DNA of 64,000 nucleotides from Neobacillus mesonae (GTDB taxonomy: Bacteria > Bacillota > Bacilli > Bacillales > Cytobacillaceae). The position numbers and the translations under genes are program-made. The notes under the pieces were generated by a model. The model had not been told where the DNA came from, ran no database searches, and was given only the letters and a program-made list of their open reading frames with translations. Positions 36,156 to 45,923 of this stretch are shown piece by piece. Where the stretch lies: contig NZ_JAMBNQ010000001.1 of NCBI RefSeq assembly GCF_023715155.1, forward strand, positions 248,001-312,000, given 5' to 3'. The first letter of the stretch is position 1. Every line of letters begins with the position of its first letter.

Positions 36156-37112
36156 TTGGAAAAAGTGGTTTTGTTAACTACAGGGGGAACAATAGCAAGC
36201 AAGCCAAACAAGGAATCTGGAAAATTAGCATCAGGTGCTTTAACGGGAGAAGAGTTAGCTTCAATGTGTCAGCTTCCCGATAATATCGAGGTGATTGTTG
36301 AATCTGTATTTCAAAAGGCCAGCATTCATATTACTTTTGATGATTTACTTGTTTTAAAAGATAAAATTGAACACTATTTTCATGACGAATCAGTTTCAGG
36401 AGTTGTTGTTACTCATGGAACAGATTCGATGGAAGAGACGGCTTATTTCCTTGATTTAACGATAAATGATCCCCGTCCTGTTGTGGTAACAGGTTCTCAA
36501 CGTTCTCCGGAGGATTTGGGAAGTGATGTCTATATTAATTTACGGCATGCTATATATACCGCATGTTCAAAAGATTTATACAATGCAGGGGCTGTCGTCG
36601 TTTTTAATGAACGCATTTTTGCTGCCCGGTATGTGAAAAAGGAACATGCTTCCAATATTCAGGGATTTAATGTGTTCGGTTTTGGTTATTTAGGTATCAT
36701 TGATAATGATCAGGTACAAGTATATCAAAAACCACTGAAAAGAGAATTTTTTGCTGTCAAATCACCCATACCGGAAGTGGAGATTATCAAATGTTATCTT
36801 GGGGCAGACGGCAAATTTATTAAAGCGGCAAGAGAAGCGGGAGTGAAAGGGATTGTCCTGGAAGGTGTGGGCAGAGGACAGGTTGCTCCAAATATGATGG
36901 AAGAAATTGAATTGGCTATAAAAGAAGGGGTCAAATTAGTCATTACGACAAGCGCAGAAGAAGGGGCAGTTTATACTACCTATGATTACAAGGGAAGTGC
37001 TTATGATTTATATAAAAAGGGAGTAATTCTTGGGAGTGATAATGACTCGAAGAAGGCCAGAATTAAACTGGCTGCTGCCTTGGCCAGTGGTTTGGAAGAT
37101 ATTGAATTTTAA
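36156..37112 (+). CDS. ansA: L-asparaginase
   Basis: Hydrolyses L-asparagine to aspartate and ammonia. The 318-residue protein has both active-site threonine motifs, TTGGTIASK near the N-terminus and VVTHGTDSMEETAYF, plus TGSQRSP. No signal peptide, so cytosolic. TTG 36156 lies 2 bases after the ypdA stop, and the two are probably co-transcribed, next to gudB, giving a small amino acid nitrogen-release cluster. Confidence 0.93.
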   Translation: MEKVVLLTTGGTIASKPNKESGKLASGALTGEELASMCQLPDNIEVIVESVFQKASIHITFDDLLVLKDKIEHYFHDESVSGVVVTHGTDSMEETAYFLDLTINDPRPVVVTGSQRSPEDLGSDVYINLRHAIYTACSKDLYNAGAVVVFNERIFAARYVKKEHASNIQGFNVFGFGYLGIIDNDQVQVYQKPLKREFFAVKSPIPEVEIIKCYLGADGKFIKAAREAGVKGIVLEGVGRGQVAPNMMEEIELAIKEGVKLVITTSAEEGAVYTTYDYKGSAYDLYKKGVILGSDNDSKKARIKLAAALASGLEDIEF

Positions 37113-37205
37113 ACAAATTATCCCAAATTGGTGAAACTTTCATTTTATTGAACCTGATATTCATGGTACGATTATACAAAATGGATTTTTGAAAAGAGGT
37201 TCATC

Positions 37206-37895
37206 ATGCTCGGAATCTTATCTGCAGGAATTGCTCCTGGGCTTGCTTTGCTTAGCTATTTTTATTTAAAAGACGAATACGAGCCAGAGCCCGTTTCTTT
37301 AGTCTTACGGACATTTCTATATGGGGCTCTGCTTGTGTTCCCAATCATGTTTATTCAGCATGTTTTCGAGACGGAGAATTTGGTTAAATCTGACCTTTTT
37401 GATGCATTCTTCAGTACAGGCTTTTTAGAAGAATTTTTTAAATGGTTTCTTCTTTTCTATGCTATATATCAACATGTTGAATTTGATGAACCATTTGACG
37501 GAATTGTATATGGAGTGGCAGTTTCACTAGGATTTGCCACAGTGGAGAATATCTTTTATTTAGTTGCTAATGGTGTGGAACATGCTATGTCCCGGGCGCT
37601 TTTACCCGTATCAAGTCATGCTCTATTTGGTGTTATTATGGGTTTTTATCTTGGAAAAGCAAAGTTTACAGAAGGATCTAAAATAAAGTGGTTACTGCTT
37701 TCGCTTATCCTTCCTTTCGTTCTTCATGGTTTTTATGATTTCATTCTTCTTTCCTTAAAAAATTGGATTTATATCATTTTTCCTTTTATGATTTTTCTAT
37801 GGTGGTTTGGCTTAACCAAGGTGAAAAAAGCGAAGATATTAAGTGCAAATCACTTCAAAAAACAATATGCAGCAAAAAAAACCCTTCACTCGTAA
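37206..37895 (+). CDS. prsW: Intramembrane protease PrsW
   Basis: Site-1 protease that starts the breakdown of the anti-sigma factor RsiW under antimicrobial peptide stress, freeing SigW. The 229-residue multi-spanning protein carries the EExxK motif in [33 protein letters not shown] with the second glutamate motif, and two conserved histidines in [11 protein letters not shown] and VLHGFYDF. Position matches B. subtilis ypdC (prsW) before sleB. Confidence 0.94.
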   Translation: MLGILSAGIAPGLALLSYFYLKDEYEPEPVSLVLRTFLYGALLVFPIMFIQHVFETENLVKSDLFDAFFSTGFLEEFFKWFLLFYAIYQHVEFDEPFDGIVYGVAVSLGFATVENIFYLVANGVEHAMSRALLPVSSHALFGVIMGFYLGKAKFTEGSKIKWLLLSLILPFVLHGFYDFILLSLKNWIYIIFPFMIFLWWFGLTKVKKAKILSANHFKKQYAAKKTLHS

Positions 37896-37909
37896 TGAAG
37901 GGTTTTTGT
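37879..37909 (+). terminator. Terminator of prsW
   Basis: Stem aacccttca / tgaagggtt with a short loop and five T; left arm is near the prsW stop. Confidence 0.88.
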
Positions 37910-37986
37910 ATTTAATGGAATAAAAACACCAATATAACAGAAAATAGGGTTACTGTAAAAAGATTTACAATGGGGGTTCATATTCC

Positions 37987-38736
37987 ATGAATAAAAAAAT
38001 CAAGTTAATAAAATTCATTTTGATGATTGCATTGGTCAGTACTGCACTTCCTTTTTCTCAGGCAGATCGGGTTCACGCATTTTCAAATCAAGTAATTCAG
38101 CAGGGGGCAGTTGGCAATGATGTCATTGAACTTCAATCCAGGCTAAATTATATTGGATTCTATCACGGGAAAATAGATGGAGTATTTGGTTGGGGAACAT
38201 ACTGGGCGCTGCGTAATTTTCAATATGAATTTGGGCTGCCAATTGATGGGTTAGTGGGTGAAAGTACTAAAGCTAAGTTATTAAAAACAACAAAATATAA
38301 TAAAGGAAATACCGCAGGAGCAAATGGAACTGCTAATAAGACGGCAAAAAAAGCAACTGCTGTAAATATTCCAAAAGGTTTTTCACAAAATGATATACAA
38401 TTGATAGCAAATGCTGTTCATGGTGAGTCAAGAGGAGAGCCCTATATTGGGCAAGTAGCGGTGGCAGCAGTGATTTTAAACCGGGTTAATAGTTCCTCCT
38501 TTCCCAACACTGTTTCTGGTGTTATTTTTGAGCCTGGTGCGTTTACAGCTGTTGCAGACGGACAAATATGGCTTACACCTAATGAGACTTCAAAAAAGGC
38601 AGTTATTGATGCGATAAATGGCTGGGACCCTACAGGAGAAGCACTTTATTATTTTAATCCTGCTACAGCAACAAGCTCCTGGATTTGGTCAAGACCGCAG
38701 ATTAAAAAAATTGGCAAACATATTTTCTGCAAGTAG
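37987..38736 (+). CDS. sleB: Spore cortex-lytic enzyme SleB
   Basis: Lytic transglycosylase that degrades spore cortex during germination. The 249-residue protein has a signal peptide (to about residue 31), a peptidoglycan-binding domain (QQGAVGNDVIELQSRLNYIGFYHGKIDGVFG..) with its FQ..GL..DG repeats, and a C-terminal hydrolase_2 domain with the catalytic glutamate Glu147 in HGESRGEPY and AAVILNRVN. Overlaps nothing; ypeB starts 12 bases later and is needed for its stability. Confidence 0.95.
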   Translation: MNKKIKLIKFILMIALVSTALPFSQADRVHAFSNQVIQQGAVGNDVIELQSRLNYIGFYHGKIDGVFGWGTYWALRNFQYEFGLPIDGLVGESTKAKLLKTTKYNKGNTAGANGTANKTAKKATAVNIPKGFSQNDIQLIANAVHGESRGEPYIGQVAVAAVILNRVNSSSFPNTVSGVIFEPGAFTAVADGQIWLTPNETSKKAVIDAINGWDPTGEALYYFNPATATSSWIWSRPQIKKIGKHIFCK

Positions 38737-38748
38737 AGGTGAACGAAA

Positions 38749-40098
38749 TTGATTAGAGGTTTATTAATTGGAGTACTCGCACTTGGTGTCATCGGCACCG
38801 GCTATTGGGGTTATCAAGAACATCAAGAAAAGAATGCAATTCTCTTAAATGCTGAAAATAACTATCAACGTGCCTTTCATGGACTTTCCTATCAAATGGA
38901 TTTATTGCACGACAAAATTGGGACAACTATTGCAATGAATTCCAGACAATCATTGTCGCCTTCTTTGGCAGAAGTCTGGAGGATTACTTCAGAGGCACAT
39001 AATGATGTAGGACAGCTTCCGCTTACATTGCTGCCATTTAATAAGACCGAAGAATTTCTTTCAAACATCGGAAATTTCAGCTATCGTACTGCAATAAGAG
39101 ATTTAGATAAAGAGCCATTAACAGATAAAGAATACAATACCTTAAAAGTTCTTTATAAGCAGTCTGGAGACATCCAAAATGAACTTCGTAAAGTTCAGCA
39201 TATGGTTTTAAAAAATAATCTCCGCTGGATGGATGTAGAAATGGCACTCGCCTCTGGTAAAGAGACGACTGATAATACCATAATAGATGGTTTTAAAACA
39301 GTGGAAAAAACAGTGACTGGTTTTGACGAAACTGACTTTGGACCAACTTTTTCCAATATGCAGAAAAAGGATGAAAACTTCAAAAATGTATCAGGAAAGA
39401 CGATTTCAAAAAGTGAAGCTGCTGCAATTGCAAAAAAATACATGAATATGAAGGGAAATCTAAATGTAAAGGTAACGGAAAATGGAAAAGGCTCTGATTA
39501 CGGTTTTTACAGTGTAGCAGTTAAAAATGAGAAAACTGGACAAGAATCCAGTATGGATCTAACGAAAAAGGGCGGACATCCTATTTGGTTTATTAACCAT
39601 CGGGATGTAAAAAAGCAAAAATTAAGTTTGAATGATGGCATGATAAAGGCACAAGCCTTTTTAAAAGATACTGGATACCCAGATTTAGAGTTATTCGAAA
39701 GTACTCAATATGATAATGTGGGTGTATTCAATTTTGTAACGAACAAAAACGGGGTAAGAATATATCCCGAAGCTATAAAGCTAAAAGTTGCCTTGGATAA
39801 TGGCGATATTCTTGGAGTATCAGCAGAAGAATATTTAAAATCAGTTCAAAAAAGAAATATAGGTAAACCGGCCATAACTCTTGAGCAAGCACGTGGTAAA
39901 GTTAATCCTAATTTAAAGGTAATGGAGGACAGGAAGGCAATAATAGTGAATGATTTAAATAAAGAAGTATTATGTTATGAATTCCTAGGCACCATTAAAA
40001 ATGACACGTATCGAATTTTTATTAATGCAGAAAATGGAAGAGAAGAGGAAGTTGAAAAATTAAAGGATTCAGAGGCCGTATACGAGGACGTGTTATAA
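38749..40098 (+). CDS. ypeB: Germination protein YpeB
   Basis: Spore membrane protein that SleB depends on; each protects the other. The 449-residue protein has a single N-terminal membrane segment (residues 4-20), an N-terminal helical domain, and three PepSY-like repeats in the C-terminal half (SEAAAIAKKYM.., LNDGMIKAQAFL.., TLEQARGKVN..). TTG 38749 lies 6 bases after AGAGGTGA. In B. subtilis motI (ypfA) follows; here ypfB comes directly. Confidence 0.94.
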   Translation: MIRGLLIGVLALGVIGTGYWGYQEHQEKNAILLNAENNYQRAFHGLSYQMDLLHDKIGTTIAMNSRQSLSPSLAEVWRITSEAHNDVGQLPLTLLPFNKTEEFLSNIGNFSYRTAIRDLDKEPLTDKEYNTLKVLYKQSGDIQNELRKVQHMVLKNNLRWMDVEMALASGKETTDNTIIDGFKTVEKTVTGFDETDFGPTFSNMQKKDENFKNVSGKTISKSEAAAIAKKYMNMKGNLNVKVTENGKGSDYGFYSVAVKNEKTGQESSMDLTKKGGHPIWFINHRDVKKQKLSLNDGMIKAQAFLKDTGYPDLELFESTQYDNVGVFNFVTNKNGVRIYPEAIKLKVALDNGDILGVSAEEYLKSVQKRNIGKPAITLEQARGKVNPNLKVMEDRKAIIVNDLNKEVLCYEFLGTIKNDTYRIFINAENGREEEVEKLKDSEAVYEDVL

Positions 40099-40125
40099 GG
40101 AAAAGCAGATGCTTTTCCTTTCTTT
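40097..40125 (+). terminator. Terminator of sleB-ypeB
   Basis: Perfect 11-bp stem aaggaaaagca / tgcttttcctt, 2-base loop region, T-rich tail; begins at the ypeB stop codon. Confidence 0.85.
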
Positions 40126-40188
40126 AAATGGATAAATTAACATTTCCTCTCCGATACTAGGAGTATCTGGAATTGGAGTGGATCCTAT

Positions 40189-40368
40189 TTGGAAAAATTC
40201 GAGAGATTATTAATTAAATTAATTATCGTTCAATTTATATTTCTTTGTTTGGCACAATTTTTATTCCATCAGCTCGATTTATTGCCCTCAATAAAAGAAT
40301 TAACTAAATATGAGGGAGTAAATGAAAATACCATTACCGATATTCTTCAAACCTTAAAGGAAAAATAA
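40189..40368 (+). CDS. ypfB: Small membrane protein YpfB
   Basis: 59-residue protein starting MEKFERLLIKLIIVQFIFLC, one membrane segment (residues 8-27) and a soluble end with KYEGVNENTITDIL. It matches what I recall of YpfB, a small conserved Bacillus protein of unknown role next to cmk. TTG 40189 follows GGAGTGG at 40176-40182. The stop codon runs into the terminator hairpin. Confidence 0.82.
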   Translation: MEKFERLLIKLIIVQFIFLCLAQFLFHQLDLLPSIKELTKYEGVNENTITDILQTLKEK

Positions 40369-40393
40369 AGCAGGACAGCCTGCTTTATTTTTA
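40367..40393 (+). terminator. Terminator of ypfB
   Basis: Perfect 8-bp stem aaagcagg / cctgcttt, 4-base loop, T-rich tail. Confidence 0.88.
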
Positions 40394-40489
40394 TGAAATT
40401 ATATGCAAAATTTAGAGGCATTTCTTAGAGTTATGGTAAAATAGATAGTAGACAGCTTAGAGATGAACTTGTTTTATTTAGGAGGATTT

Positions 40490-41164
40490 ATGAAGAAAAA
40501 AATATCTATTGCCATTGATGGACCGGCAGCAGCCGGTAAAAGCACGGTTGCAAAAATTGTGGCTGAAAAATTATCTTATCTGTATATTGATACAGGGGCA
40601 ATGTACAGGGCCTTAACGTTTAAGGCAATTGCAGAACACCTTAACCTTGAAGATGAGGAAGTATTATTAGATACTCTTTTAAGAACTAAAATAGAATTGC
40701 TTCCTTCAGATAATGGGCAATTAGTATTTCTTGATCACGAAGAAGTAACAAATGAAATTCGCACCTCTGATGTAACAAATTCGGTTTCTATTGTTTCTAA
40801 ACATCCAAAGGTGCGGGAAGAAATGGTAAGAAGACAGCAAAACTTCGCTGCAGGCGGCGGGGTGGTAATGGATGGCCGTGATATTGGCACCTATGTACTG
40901 CCTGAAGCGGAAGTAAAAATTTTTTTACTTGCCAGCGTTGAGGAACGAGCCTTGAGACGTCATTCTGAAAATCTGCAAAAAGGCTTCACTTCTGATCTTG
41001 AAAAATTAAAACAAGAAATTGCCCTCAGGGATAAGATTGATTCAGAACGAGAAGCAGCACCATTAAAGAAAGCCGAGGATGCAATTGAAATCGACACAAC
41101 CTCTTTGACGATTCCAGAAGTAGTCGATAAGATAATGACTCTGGTGGATGAAAGGATTGGATAG
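40490..41164 (+). CDS. cmk: Cytidylate kinase
   Basis: Phosphorylates CMP and dCMP using ATP. The 224-residue protein (same as B. subtilis) has the P-loop GPAAAGKST (Lys17), the [12 protein letters not shown] substrate segment and [18 protein letters not shown] 40490 follows AGGAGG; the frame is open from 40463 but that part holds the ribosome site. An extended -10 (TG-g-TAAAAT, 40434-40442) may be its promoter. Followed closely by plsC. Confidence 0.96.
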   Translation: MKKKISIAIDGPAAAGKSTVAKIVAEKLSYLYIDTGAMYRALTFKAIAEHLNLEDEEVLLDTLLRTKIELLPSDNGQLVFLDHEEVTNEIRTSDVTNSVSIVSKHPKVREEMVRRQQNFAAGGGVVMDGRDIGTYVLPEAEVKIFLLASVEERALRRHSENLQKGFTSDLEKLKQEIALRDKIDSEREAAPLKKAEDAIEIDTTSLTIPEVVDKIMTLVDERIG

Positions 41165-41166
41165 AA

Positions 41167-41748
41167 TTGACTTTCTATGCATTTGCTAGATCAGTGGTGA
41201 AATCGATTTTTAAACCATTGTATCGGGTTCAGGTAATTGGGAGGGGGAATCTTCCAAAAGATGGCGGAATCCTTTTATGCTCTAATCATATCCATAACTT
41301 TGATCCGATTATTGTGGGAATTTCAGCACCAAGGCCGATTTATTATATGGCAAAAGAAGAAATTTTCCGTGTCCCAGTATTGGGGGGGATTGTAAGAAAA
41401 TGCAATGCCTTTCCTGTAAAACGGGGAATGAGTGATCGTGAGGCACTTAGGAAGGGATTAAGTGTTTTAAAAGAAGGACATGTTTTGGGACTTTTCCCTG
41501 AGGGGACCAGGAGCAAGACAGGAGAACTGGGAAAAGGGCTTGCTGGAGCAGGATTCTTTGCCTTAAAGACGAATGCTAAGGTTGTTCCATGTGCCGTGAT
41601 AGGTCCATATAGAAGCTTTCATAAAGTGAAGGTAGCTTTTGGAAAGCCAATTGACATGGAAAAAATGAGAAAAGAAAAAGCATCTGCAGAACTGGCGACT
41701 GAATTAATTATGGATGAAATTCATAAACTTATTAAAGAGCATTGGTAG
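41167..41748 (+). CDS. plsC: 1-acyl-sn-glycerol-3-phosphate acyltransferase
   Basis: Adds the second acyl chain to make phosphatidic acid. The 193-residue protein has the catalytic HxxxxD motif in SNHIHNFDP, the glycerol-phosphate motif LFPEGTRSKTGEL, and FPVKRG. TTG 41167 lies 2 bases after the cmk stop, so it is coupled to cmk. In B. subtilis 168 the plsC gene lies elsewhere; a cmk-plsC-rpsA order is common in other Firmicutes. Confidence 0.92.
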   Translation: MTFYAFARSVVKSIFKPLYRVQVIGRGNLPKDGGILLCSNHIHNFDPIIVGISAPRPIYYMAKEEIFRVPVLGGIVRKCNAFPVKRGMSDREALRKGLSVLKEGHVLGLFPEGTRSKTGELGKGLAGAGFFALKTNAKVVPCAVIGPYRSFHKVKVAFGKPIDMEKMRKEKASAELATELIMDEIHKLIKEHW

Positions 41749-41914
41749 GTTCTGCTTGACAAAATAGCCTATTTATAAGAAGTTATTAATTGAGATTCTT
41801 TTTCGAATATTCTTAGTTTAACTAGAATAAATTCCCTATTAAGTTCCGAAATGTTCAAATTGTATTAAAAGAATTTATATATTTTGCAGCCGATAGGTTT
41901 AAGGAGGATTACAT

Positions 41915-43054
41915 ATGTCTGAAGAGTTAAATCAAGTAGAGGTAAAAAGCTTTGAAATTGGTGACAAAGTATCTGGACAAGTTACAAAAGTGGAAGAAAA
42001 ACAGGTTTTAGTTGATATCCAAGGAAGCAAACTTGATGGAATTATTCCAATAAGTGAACTTTCAAGCCTGCATATTGAAAAAGCATCAGACGCAGTTCAA
42101 GAAAATGAAGAATTGGAATTAGAAGTACTTAAAGTGGAAGAAGAGGCATTAATTCTTTCAAAAAGAAAAGTTGATGCTGAAAAAGCATGGGATCGTTTAG
42201 AGCAGAAGTTTCAAGCTGGTGAAGTGATTGAAACCGAAGTTAAAGATGTTGTAAAAGGCGGACTTGTGGTTGATTTAGGAGTACGCGGTTTTGTTCCAGC
42301 TTCATTAGTTGAAACTTATTTTGTTGAAGACTTTAGTGATTACAAAGGACGGACAATGACCTTTAAAATTGTCGAACTAGATAAAGAAAAAAATCGCTTA
42401 ATTCTTTCTCATCGTGCGGTAGCGGAAGAAGAAAAGGGCAGACAAAAACAAAACCGCCTGGATGAGCTTGAAGCTGGTCAAGTAATTGAAGGAACAGTAC
42501 AAAGAATTACTGATTTTGGAGCCTTCGTTGATATCGGCGGTATTGATGGACTTGTCCATATTTCCCAATTATCACATGAACATGTTGACAAGCCTTCTGA
42601 TGTAGTAAATGAGGGACAAAAAGTACAAGTGAAAGTTTTAAGTGTTGACCGAGATAATGAAAGAATTTCTTTATCGATTAAAGAAACTTTACCAGGACCA
42701 TGGACAAATATATCTGAAAAAGCTCCAAAAGGCAGTGTACTAACTGGAACTGTAAAAAGACTAGTATCATATGGTGCTTTCGTTGAAGTTTTCCCTGGAG
42801 TTGAAGGACTAGTTCATATTTCTCAAATTGCCCATAAACATATTGGTACACCACACGAGGTATTAAAAGAGGGTCAGGAAGTTCAAGTCAAAGTATTAGA
42901 TGTTAATGAAGAAGATCAGCGTTTATCATTAAGCATTAAAGAACTTCTGGAGAAAGAAGCCGAAGAGAAGTTTGATTATGAACTTCCAGAGGAAACAAAA
43001 GGTTTCCAATTAGGAGAAGTTATCGGCGATCAACTAAAGAATTTAAAAAAATAA
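41915..43054 (+). CDS. ypfD: S1-domain RNA-binding protein YpfD (ribosomal S1 homologue)
   Basis: RNA-binding protein related to ribosomal protein S1, 379 residues with four S1 (OB-fold) repeats starting near residues 15, 100, 185 and 270 (typical [75 protein letters not shown]). Function in Bacillus is not the essential S1 role of E. coli. Good ribosome site AAGGAGG. fni starts 12 bases after it. Confidence 0.93.
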   Translation: MSEELNQVEVKSFEIGDKVSGQVTKVEEKQVLVDIQGSKLDGIIPISELSSLHIEKASDAVQENEELELEVLKVEEEALILSKRKVDAEKAWDRLEQKFQAGEVIETEVKDVVKGGLVVDLGVRGFVPASLVETYFVEDFSDYKGRTMTFKIVELDKEKNRLILSHRAVAEEEKGRQKQNRLDELEAGQVIEGTVQRITDFGAFVDIGGIDGLVHISQLSHEHVDKPSDVVNEGQKVQVKVLSVDRDNERISLSIKETLPGPWTNISEKAPKGSVLTGTVKRLVSYGAFVEVFPGVEGLVHISQIAHKHIGTPHEVLKEGQEVQVKVLDVNEEDQRLSLSIKELLEKEAEEKFDYELPEETKGFQLGEVIGDQLKNLKK

Positions 43055-43066
43055 TGGTGATAATCA

Positions 43067-44134
43067 GTGTCGAGATCTGAAAGAAAATGGGACCATATCC
43101 GTTTTGCCCTGAAAAATCAAGAAGAGGCTAAGTTCTCTTCATCGTTTGATGAAATTAAATTTATTCATCAAAGTCTGCCAAATATCAGTACGCTCGATGT
43201 TCGATTGGATCATAGAATTGGCGAACTTTATTTAAGTTCGCCAATTTTTATCAATGCGATGACAGGCGGCGGCGGGGACAAAACCTACCGAATTAATGCA
43301 GAACTTGCTCAGGCTGCAAATGCTTGCGGGCTTGCTATGGCTGTTGGCTCGCAAATGGCTGCAATCAAGGATAATTCGGAAAAGTATACTTTTGAAGTGG
43401 TTAGGAAAGAAAATCCTAACGGAATATTAATTGCCAATCTTGGAAGTGAAGCAACTATTGATCAGGCCAAAGAGGCAGTTGATATGATTGAAGCAAATGC
43501 ACTACAAATTCATCTAAATGTCATTCAAGAATTAACGATGCCTGAAGGAGATAGAGATTTTACTGGGGCTTTAAAAAAAATTGAAGCTATTGTCCGTTCA
43601 GTGGAAGTTCCTGTTATCGTAAAGGAAGTCGGCTTTGGAATGTCTCGTGAGACCGTCAAGTCACTTTCCTCAGTTGGAGTATCAATTATTGACGTTGGCG
43701 GATTTGGCGGAACAAATTTTGCCGAAATAGAAAATAATCGCAGGAATAAACCTTTCTCCTTCTTTTCTGACTGGGGCATCCCAACACCTATTTCTATCAT
43801 CGAAGCTTCTTCGGTAATAGGGCAGCAAACTGCCATTTTTGGCTCCGGAGGTTTTAAAGGTGCCTTGGATATTGTCAAAGGGTTAGCAATTGGGGCAGAA
43901 GCAATTGGAATGGCTGGGTATTTCTTACGAATACTTGTTGAAAAGGGAATCGAACCATTGATGGAAGAAATTGAAACTCTTCATCGAGAAATAACTTTCA
44001 TTATGACAGCCTTAGGGGCCTCTTCTTTGGCGGAATTAAAACGAGTTCCGCTAATGATCTCAGGAGAAACACATCATTGGTTATATCAACGAGGAATTGA
44101 TACATCTAAGTATAGCAGACGCCAGATAAAATGA
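43067..44134 (+). CDS. fni: Isopentenyl-diphosphate delta-isomerase, type 2
   Basis: FMN- and NADPH-dependent interconversion of isopentenyl and dimethylallyl diphosphate for isoprenoid synthesis. The 355-residue TIM-barrel protein has [43 protein letters not shown] and the FMN-phosphate loop [11 protein letters not shown] 43067 has a poor ribosome site, so translation may be coupled to ypfD. B. subtilis homologue is ypgA. Confidence 0.94.
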   Translation: MSRSERKWDHIRFALKNQEEAKFSSSFDEIKFIHQSLPNISTLDVRLDHRIGELYLSSPIFINAMTGGGGDKTYRINAELAQAANACGLAMAVGSQMAAIKDNSEKYTFEVVRKENPNGILIANLGSEATIDQAKEAVDMIEANALQIHLNVIQELTMPEGDRDFTGALKKIEAIVRSVEVPVIVKEVGFGMSRETVKSLSSVGVSIIDVGGFGGTNFAEIENNRRNKPFSFFSDWGIPTPISIIEASSVIGQQTAIFGSGGFKGALDIVKGLAIGAEAIGMAGYFLRILVEKGIEPLMEEIETLHREITFIMTALGASSLAELKRVPLMISGETHHWLYQRGIDTSKYSRRQIK

Positions 44135-44162
44135 GATTTATACAATCATCAGTAATAAAAGC

Positions 44163-44212
44163 GGCTGAACCAAAAGGCGGTTAAAAACGACTTTTCGGTT
44201 CAGCCCTTTTCT
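44163..44212 (+). terminator. Terminator of cmk-plsC-ypfD-fni
   Basis: Perfect 9-bp stem ggctgaacc / ggttcagcc with a long loop, then a T-rich tail. Confidence 0.82.
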
Positions 44213-44289
44213 TTAAAATAATTTATTGGATATTATTGGATAGAATATTTCTTCCTGTTTATTTCTCCGCTTTTTGTTGTTTTTCATTG

Positions 44290-44540
44290 GATGTTGTCCT
44301 TTTTTTAAATTATGGGCAACATAAATAAGCTCCCATTCCGCGGTTGTTTTGGAAGTCCTCTTAATGTAAATCGTTGGAAGTGGCTGTTTACTTATTTGAC
44401 TAATACTGGCCTTATTTCTATTCTCCGTTGTCTTTGTCTATATTTCTTTTCACTTCCTCCGAGGTTAATCTTTCACGGACTTCTTGTCGTTGATTCTGAT
44501 TCTTCATGTCTGGTGTTGTGGTGTGTGGTAACTTCATGAT
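44290..44540 (-). pseudogene. Decayed IS1182-type transposase, C-terminal part
   Basis: Read on the - strand in different frames this segment gives NQNQRQEVRERLTSEE, then RIEIRPV, then NSHFQRFTLRGLPK, then TTAEWELIYVAHNLKK. This is the order of the conserved end of IS1182-family DDE transposases (REHLTSEEG .. EPVFG .. FRRF.LRGL .K. . EW.L..IAHNLKK). At least two frameshifts and an in-frame stop separate the pieces, and the N-terminal two thirds are absent. Not functional. Confidence 0.65.
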
Positions 44541-44596
44541 ATTAATAGAATGATTTTCTTACTTCTTTTCGCAGACATTACTATTTCGTCTTTGCT

Positions 44597-44776
44597 GGTT
44601 GAAGTGGAAGGCGCGCAGACTCCTCTTAAATGCTAACGCATTTCCTTCGTACGTGGGCGGATTCACCCTGCGGGAGTACGGGGCAGGGGAAAAACCCCAC
44701 AGGAGCGTTTGCGACGAGGAGGCTCGCTGGCACGCCCGCGGAAAGCGAAGCGTCTGGAACGAAAATTCAACAGACC
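44597..44776. repeat. MITE-like repeat, copy 3 (about 180 bp)
   Basis: Inner inverted ends ggttgaa / ttcaacagacc. The body has gactcct..taaatgctaacgcat, then a cctgcggGagtacg and cgcccgcg block, each also found in the reverse complement of copy 1 (6336-6639). GC content is visibly higher than the flanks. The outer GGCT..GTTAAA ends are lost. It lies beside the transposase remnant. Reading frames on + here are artefacts of the GC-rich palindromes. Confidence 0.7.
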
Positions 44777-44797
44777 AGATTCAGAACAGTAAAAATA

Positions 44798-44850
44798 AAA
44801 GGAGGGCTGTCCCCTAAATTTTATACTTTTGGGACACCCTCCTTTATTTT
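44798..44850. terminator. Bidirectional hairpin downstream of ypzI
   Basis: Long stem aaaggagggctgtccc / gggacaccctccttt with a small internal mismatch, loop of 17 bases, T or A runs on both sides. Serves ypzI on the - strand. Confidence 0.8.
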
Positions 44851-44854
44851 TTTA

Positions 44855-44995
44855 TTATCTTTTACCGTCATTTAATCCTCTTGCTTCCTCAGGACTAGAT
44901 AATTTAGATGCACCAGGATAATGAAGTGCTTGATCACGATCTGATTCAACTCTTCTGCTTGCTTTTAATTTTTTCTCTTGGCGGTCTTTTCCCAA
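44855..44995 (-). CDS. ypzI: YpzI family small protein
   Basis: 46-residue, highly charged protein starting MGKDRQEKKLKASRRVESDR and ending GLNDGKR, with HYPGASKLSSPEEAR in the middle. This is the YpzI family of small conserved Bacillus proteins of unknown function. TTG 44995 follows GAGGAGGT at a spacing of 8 on the - strand. Immediately upstream of that ribosome site lies the IS200/IS605-like element copy B, so any promoter must be in or beyond the element. Too short for routine calling. Confidence 0.88.
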   Translation of the reverse strand: MGKDRQEKKLKASRRVESDRDQALHYPGASKLSSPEEARGLNDGKR

Positions 44996-45009
44996 AATCC
45001 ACACCTCCT

Positions 45010-45221
45010 CTTTATCCCGCTTTAACGGGCAGTAAGACCCTTGCTTCCACTGTTTGCGGGGGATCGACTGCCCAATAAATGACTTGCCACCGTGATTTTT
45101 GGCGGCTTAGTTGAACCAATCGGGTTCGTACTGTCTCTTTTTTAAAGCATTAGGCTTGATAGTAGAGACAATTGAAGGGACTAATAATCAGTGGGGGGAA
45201 GAAAAAAACTCCCACTAATTA
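45010..45221 (+). mobile_element. IS200/IS605-like non-autonomous element, copy B
   Basis: Covers most of the 319 bases between ypzI and yphA. It starts TTTAT (45010-45014) and the hairpin CCCG-CTTTAA-CGGG, then CAGTAAGACCC, and ends with the hairpin taatcagtggg / cccactaatta (45185-45221). On the - strand it contains agtacgaacccgatt followed by ggttcaactaa, next to the stem tgtctct / agagaca. Order and spacing match copy A (12454-12711), but stem bases differ in pairs. No reading frame. Alternative: a conserved structured RNA read leftwards into ypzI. Confidence 0.55.
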
Positions 45222-45314
45222 TTTATAAGATGAGTCACTCCTGAAAATATTATTCAATAGGGTATGAAAGTACATAATTGATACCAATAATGGGGATAAT
45301 AGGAGGTGAGTATT

Positions 45315-45923
45315 ATGGAAGGTTCCCTGTTTTTGTGGTTTTTTTGGAGTGTTTGGGTGTTTGTCACTTTTTTAGTAGACAAGAAAAATCCTTATCGTTT
45401 GAAACTTGCGGCCATTTTGTTGATTGTCATTTTTTTATCCAATAGCTATTTTTCAATTGGAACCATTGAAATTACATGGAGCGGCCTATTTTTATTACTA
45501 TGTTCTTATTTCTTTATATCAAATGAAAAAGTTATCATTATCATTTATCATTCTATTTGTTCATTGATCATTTCCATTGCTTACGTTTCCTTTCATTTAT
45601 TTGAGATTTTTGATCCCGTATGGTTGATTTTTAAACCGGAATGGATGATTAGTATTTGCATGTGGTGTTTAGCGGTTCTATTACAAAAGAACCTAAAAAG
45701 CAGAATAATTATTGCTGTCAGCGGGACTTTACAAGGGGATTTTTTAACTGCATTTATTTTGGGCAAACTTCAAATTCCATATTCAGTTGCAGCTTTTGCT
45801 TATCTAGATGTTTGTTCAATTATTGCAGCTTTACTAATTTGCTGGAGTATAATCGAAAATGCGGGAGCATTTCTTCAAAACCATATACCCTTTTTGGAAA
45901 AAGCAAAACAAAAATCGTCATAG
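45315..45923 (+). CDS. yphA: Membrane protein YphA
   Basis: Integral membrane protein of unknown function, 202 residues (B. subtilis about 199), with six to seven hydrophobic segments and the conserved VSGTLQGDFLTAFILGKL near the C-terminus. ATG 45315 lies 7 bases after AGGAGGTG at 45301-45308; GTG 45306 is inside that site. Identification rests on position and hydrophobic pattern. Confidence 0.82.
   Translation: MEGSLFLWFFWSVWVFVTFLVDKKNPYRLKLAAILLIVIFLSNSYFSIGTIEITWSGLFLLLCSYFFISNEKVIIIIYHSICSLIISIAYVSFHLFEIFDPVWLIFKPEWMISICMWCLAVLLQKNLKSRIIIAVSGTLQGDFLTAFILGKLQIPYSVAAFAYLDVCSIIAALLICWSIIENAGAFLQNHIPFLEKAKQKSS

Noticed and set aside
44312-44539. 75-residue + strand frame rich in Cys and Leu
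   Set aside because: It is the complement of the decayed transposase; no start signal.
44599-44875. Overlapping + strand frames of 72 and 81 residues
   Set aside because: They fall inside the GC-rich MITE-like copy 3 and reflect palindromic composition, not coding.
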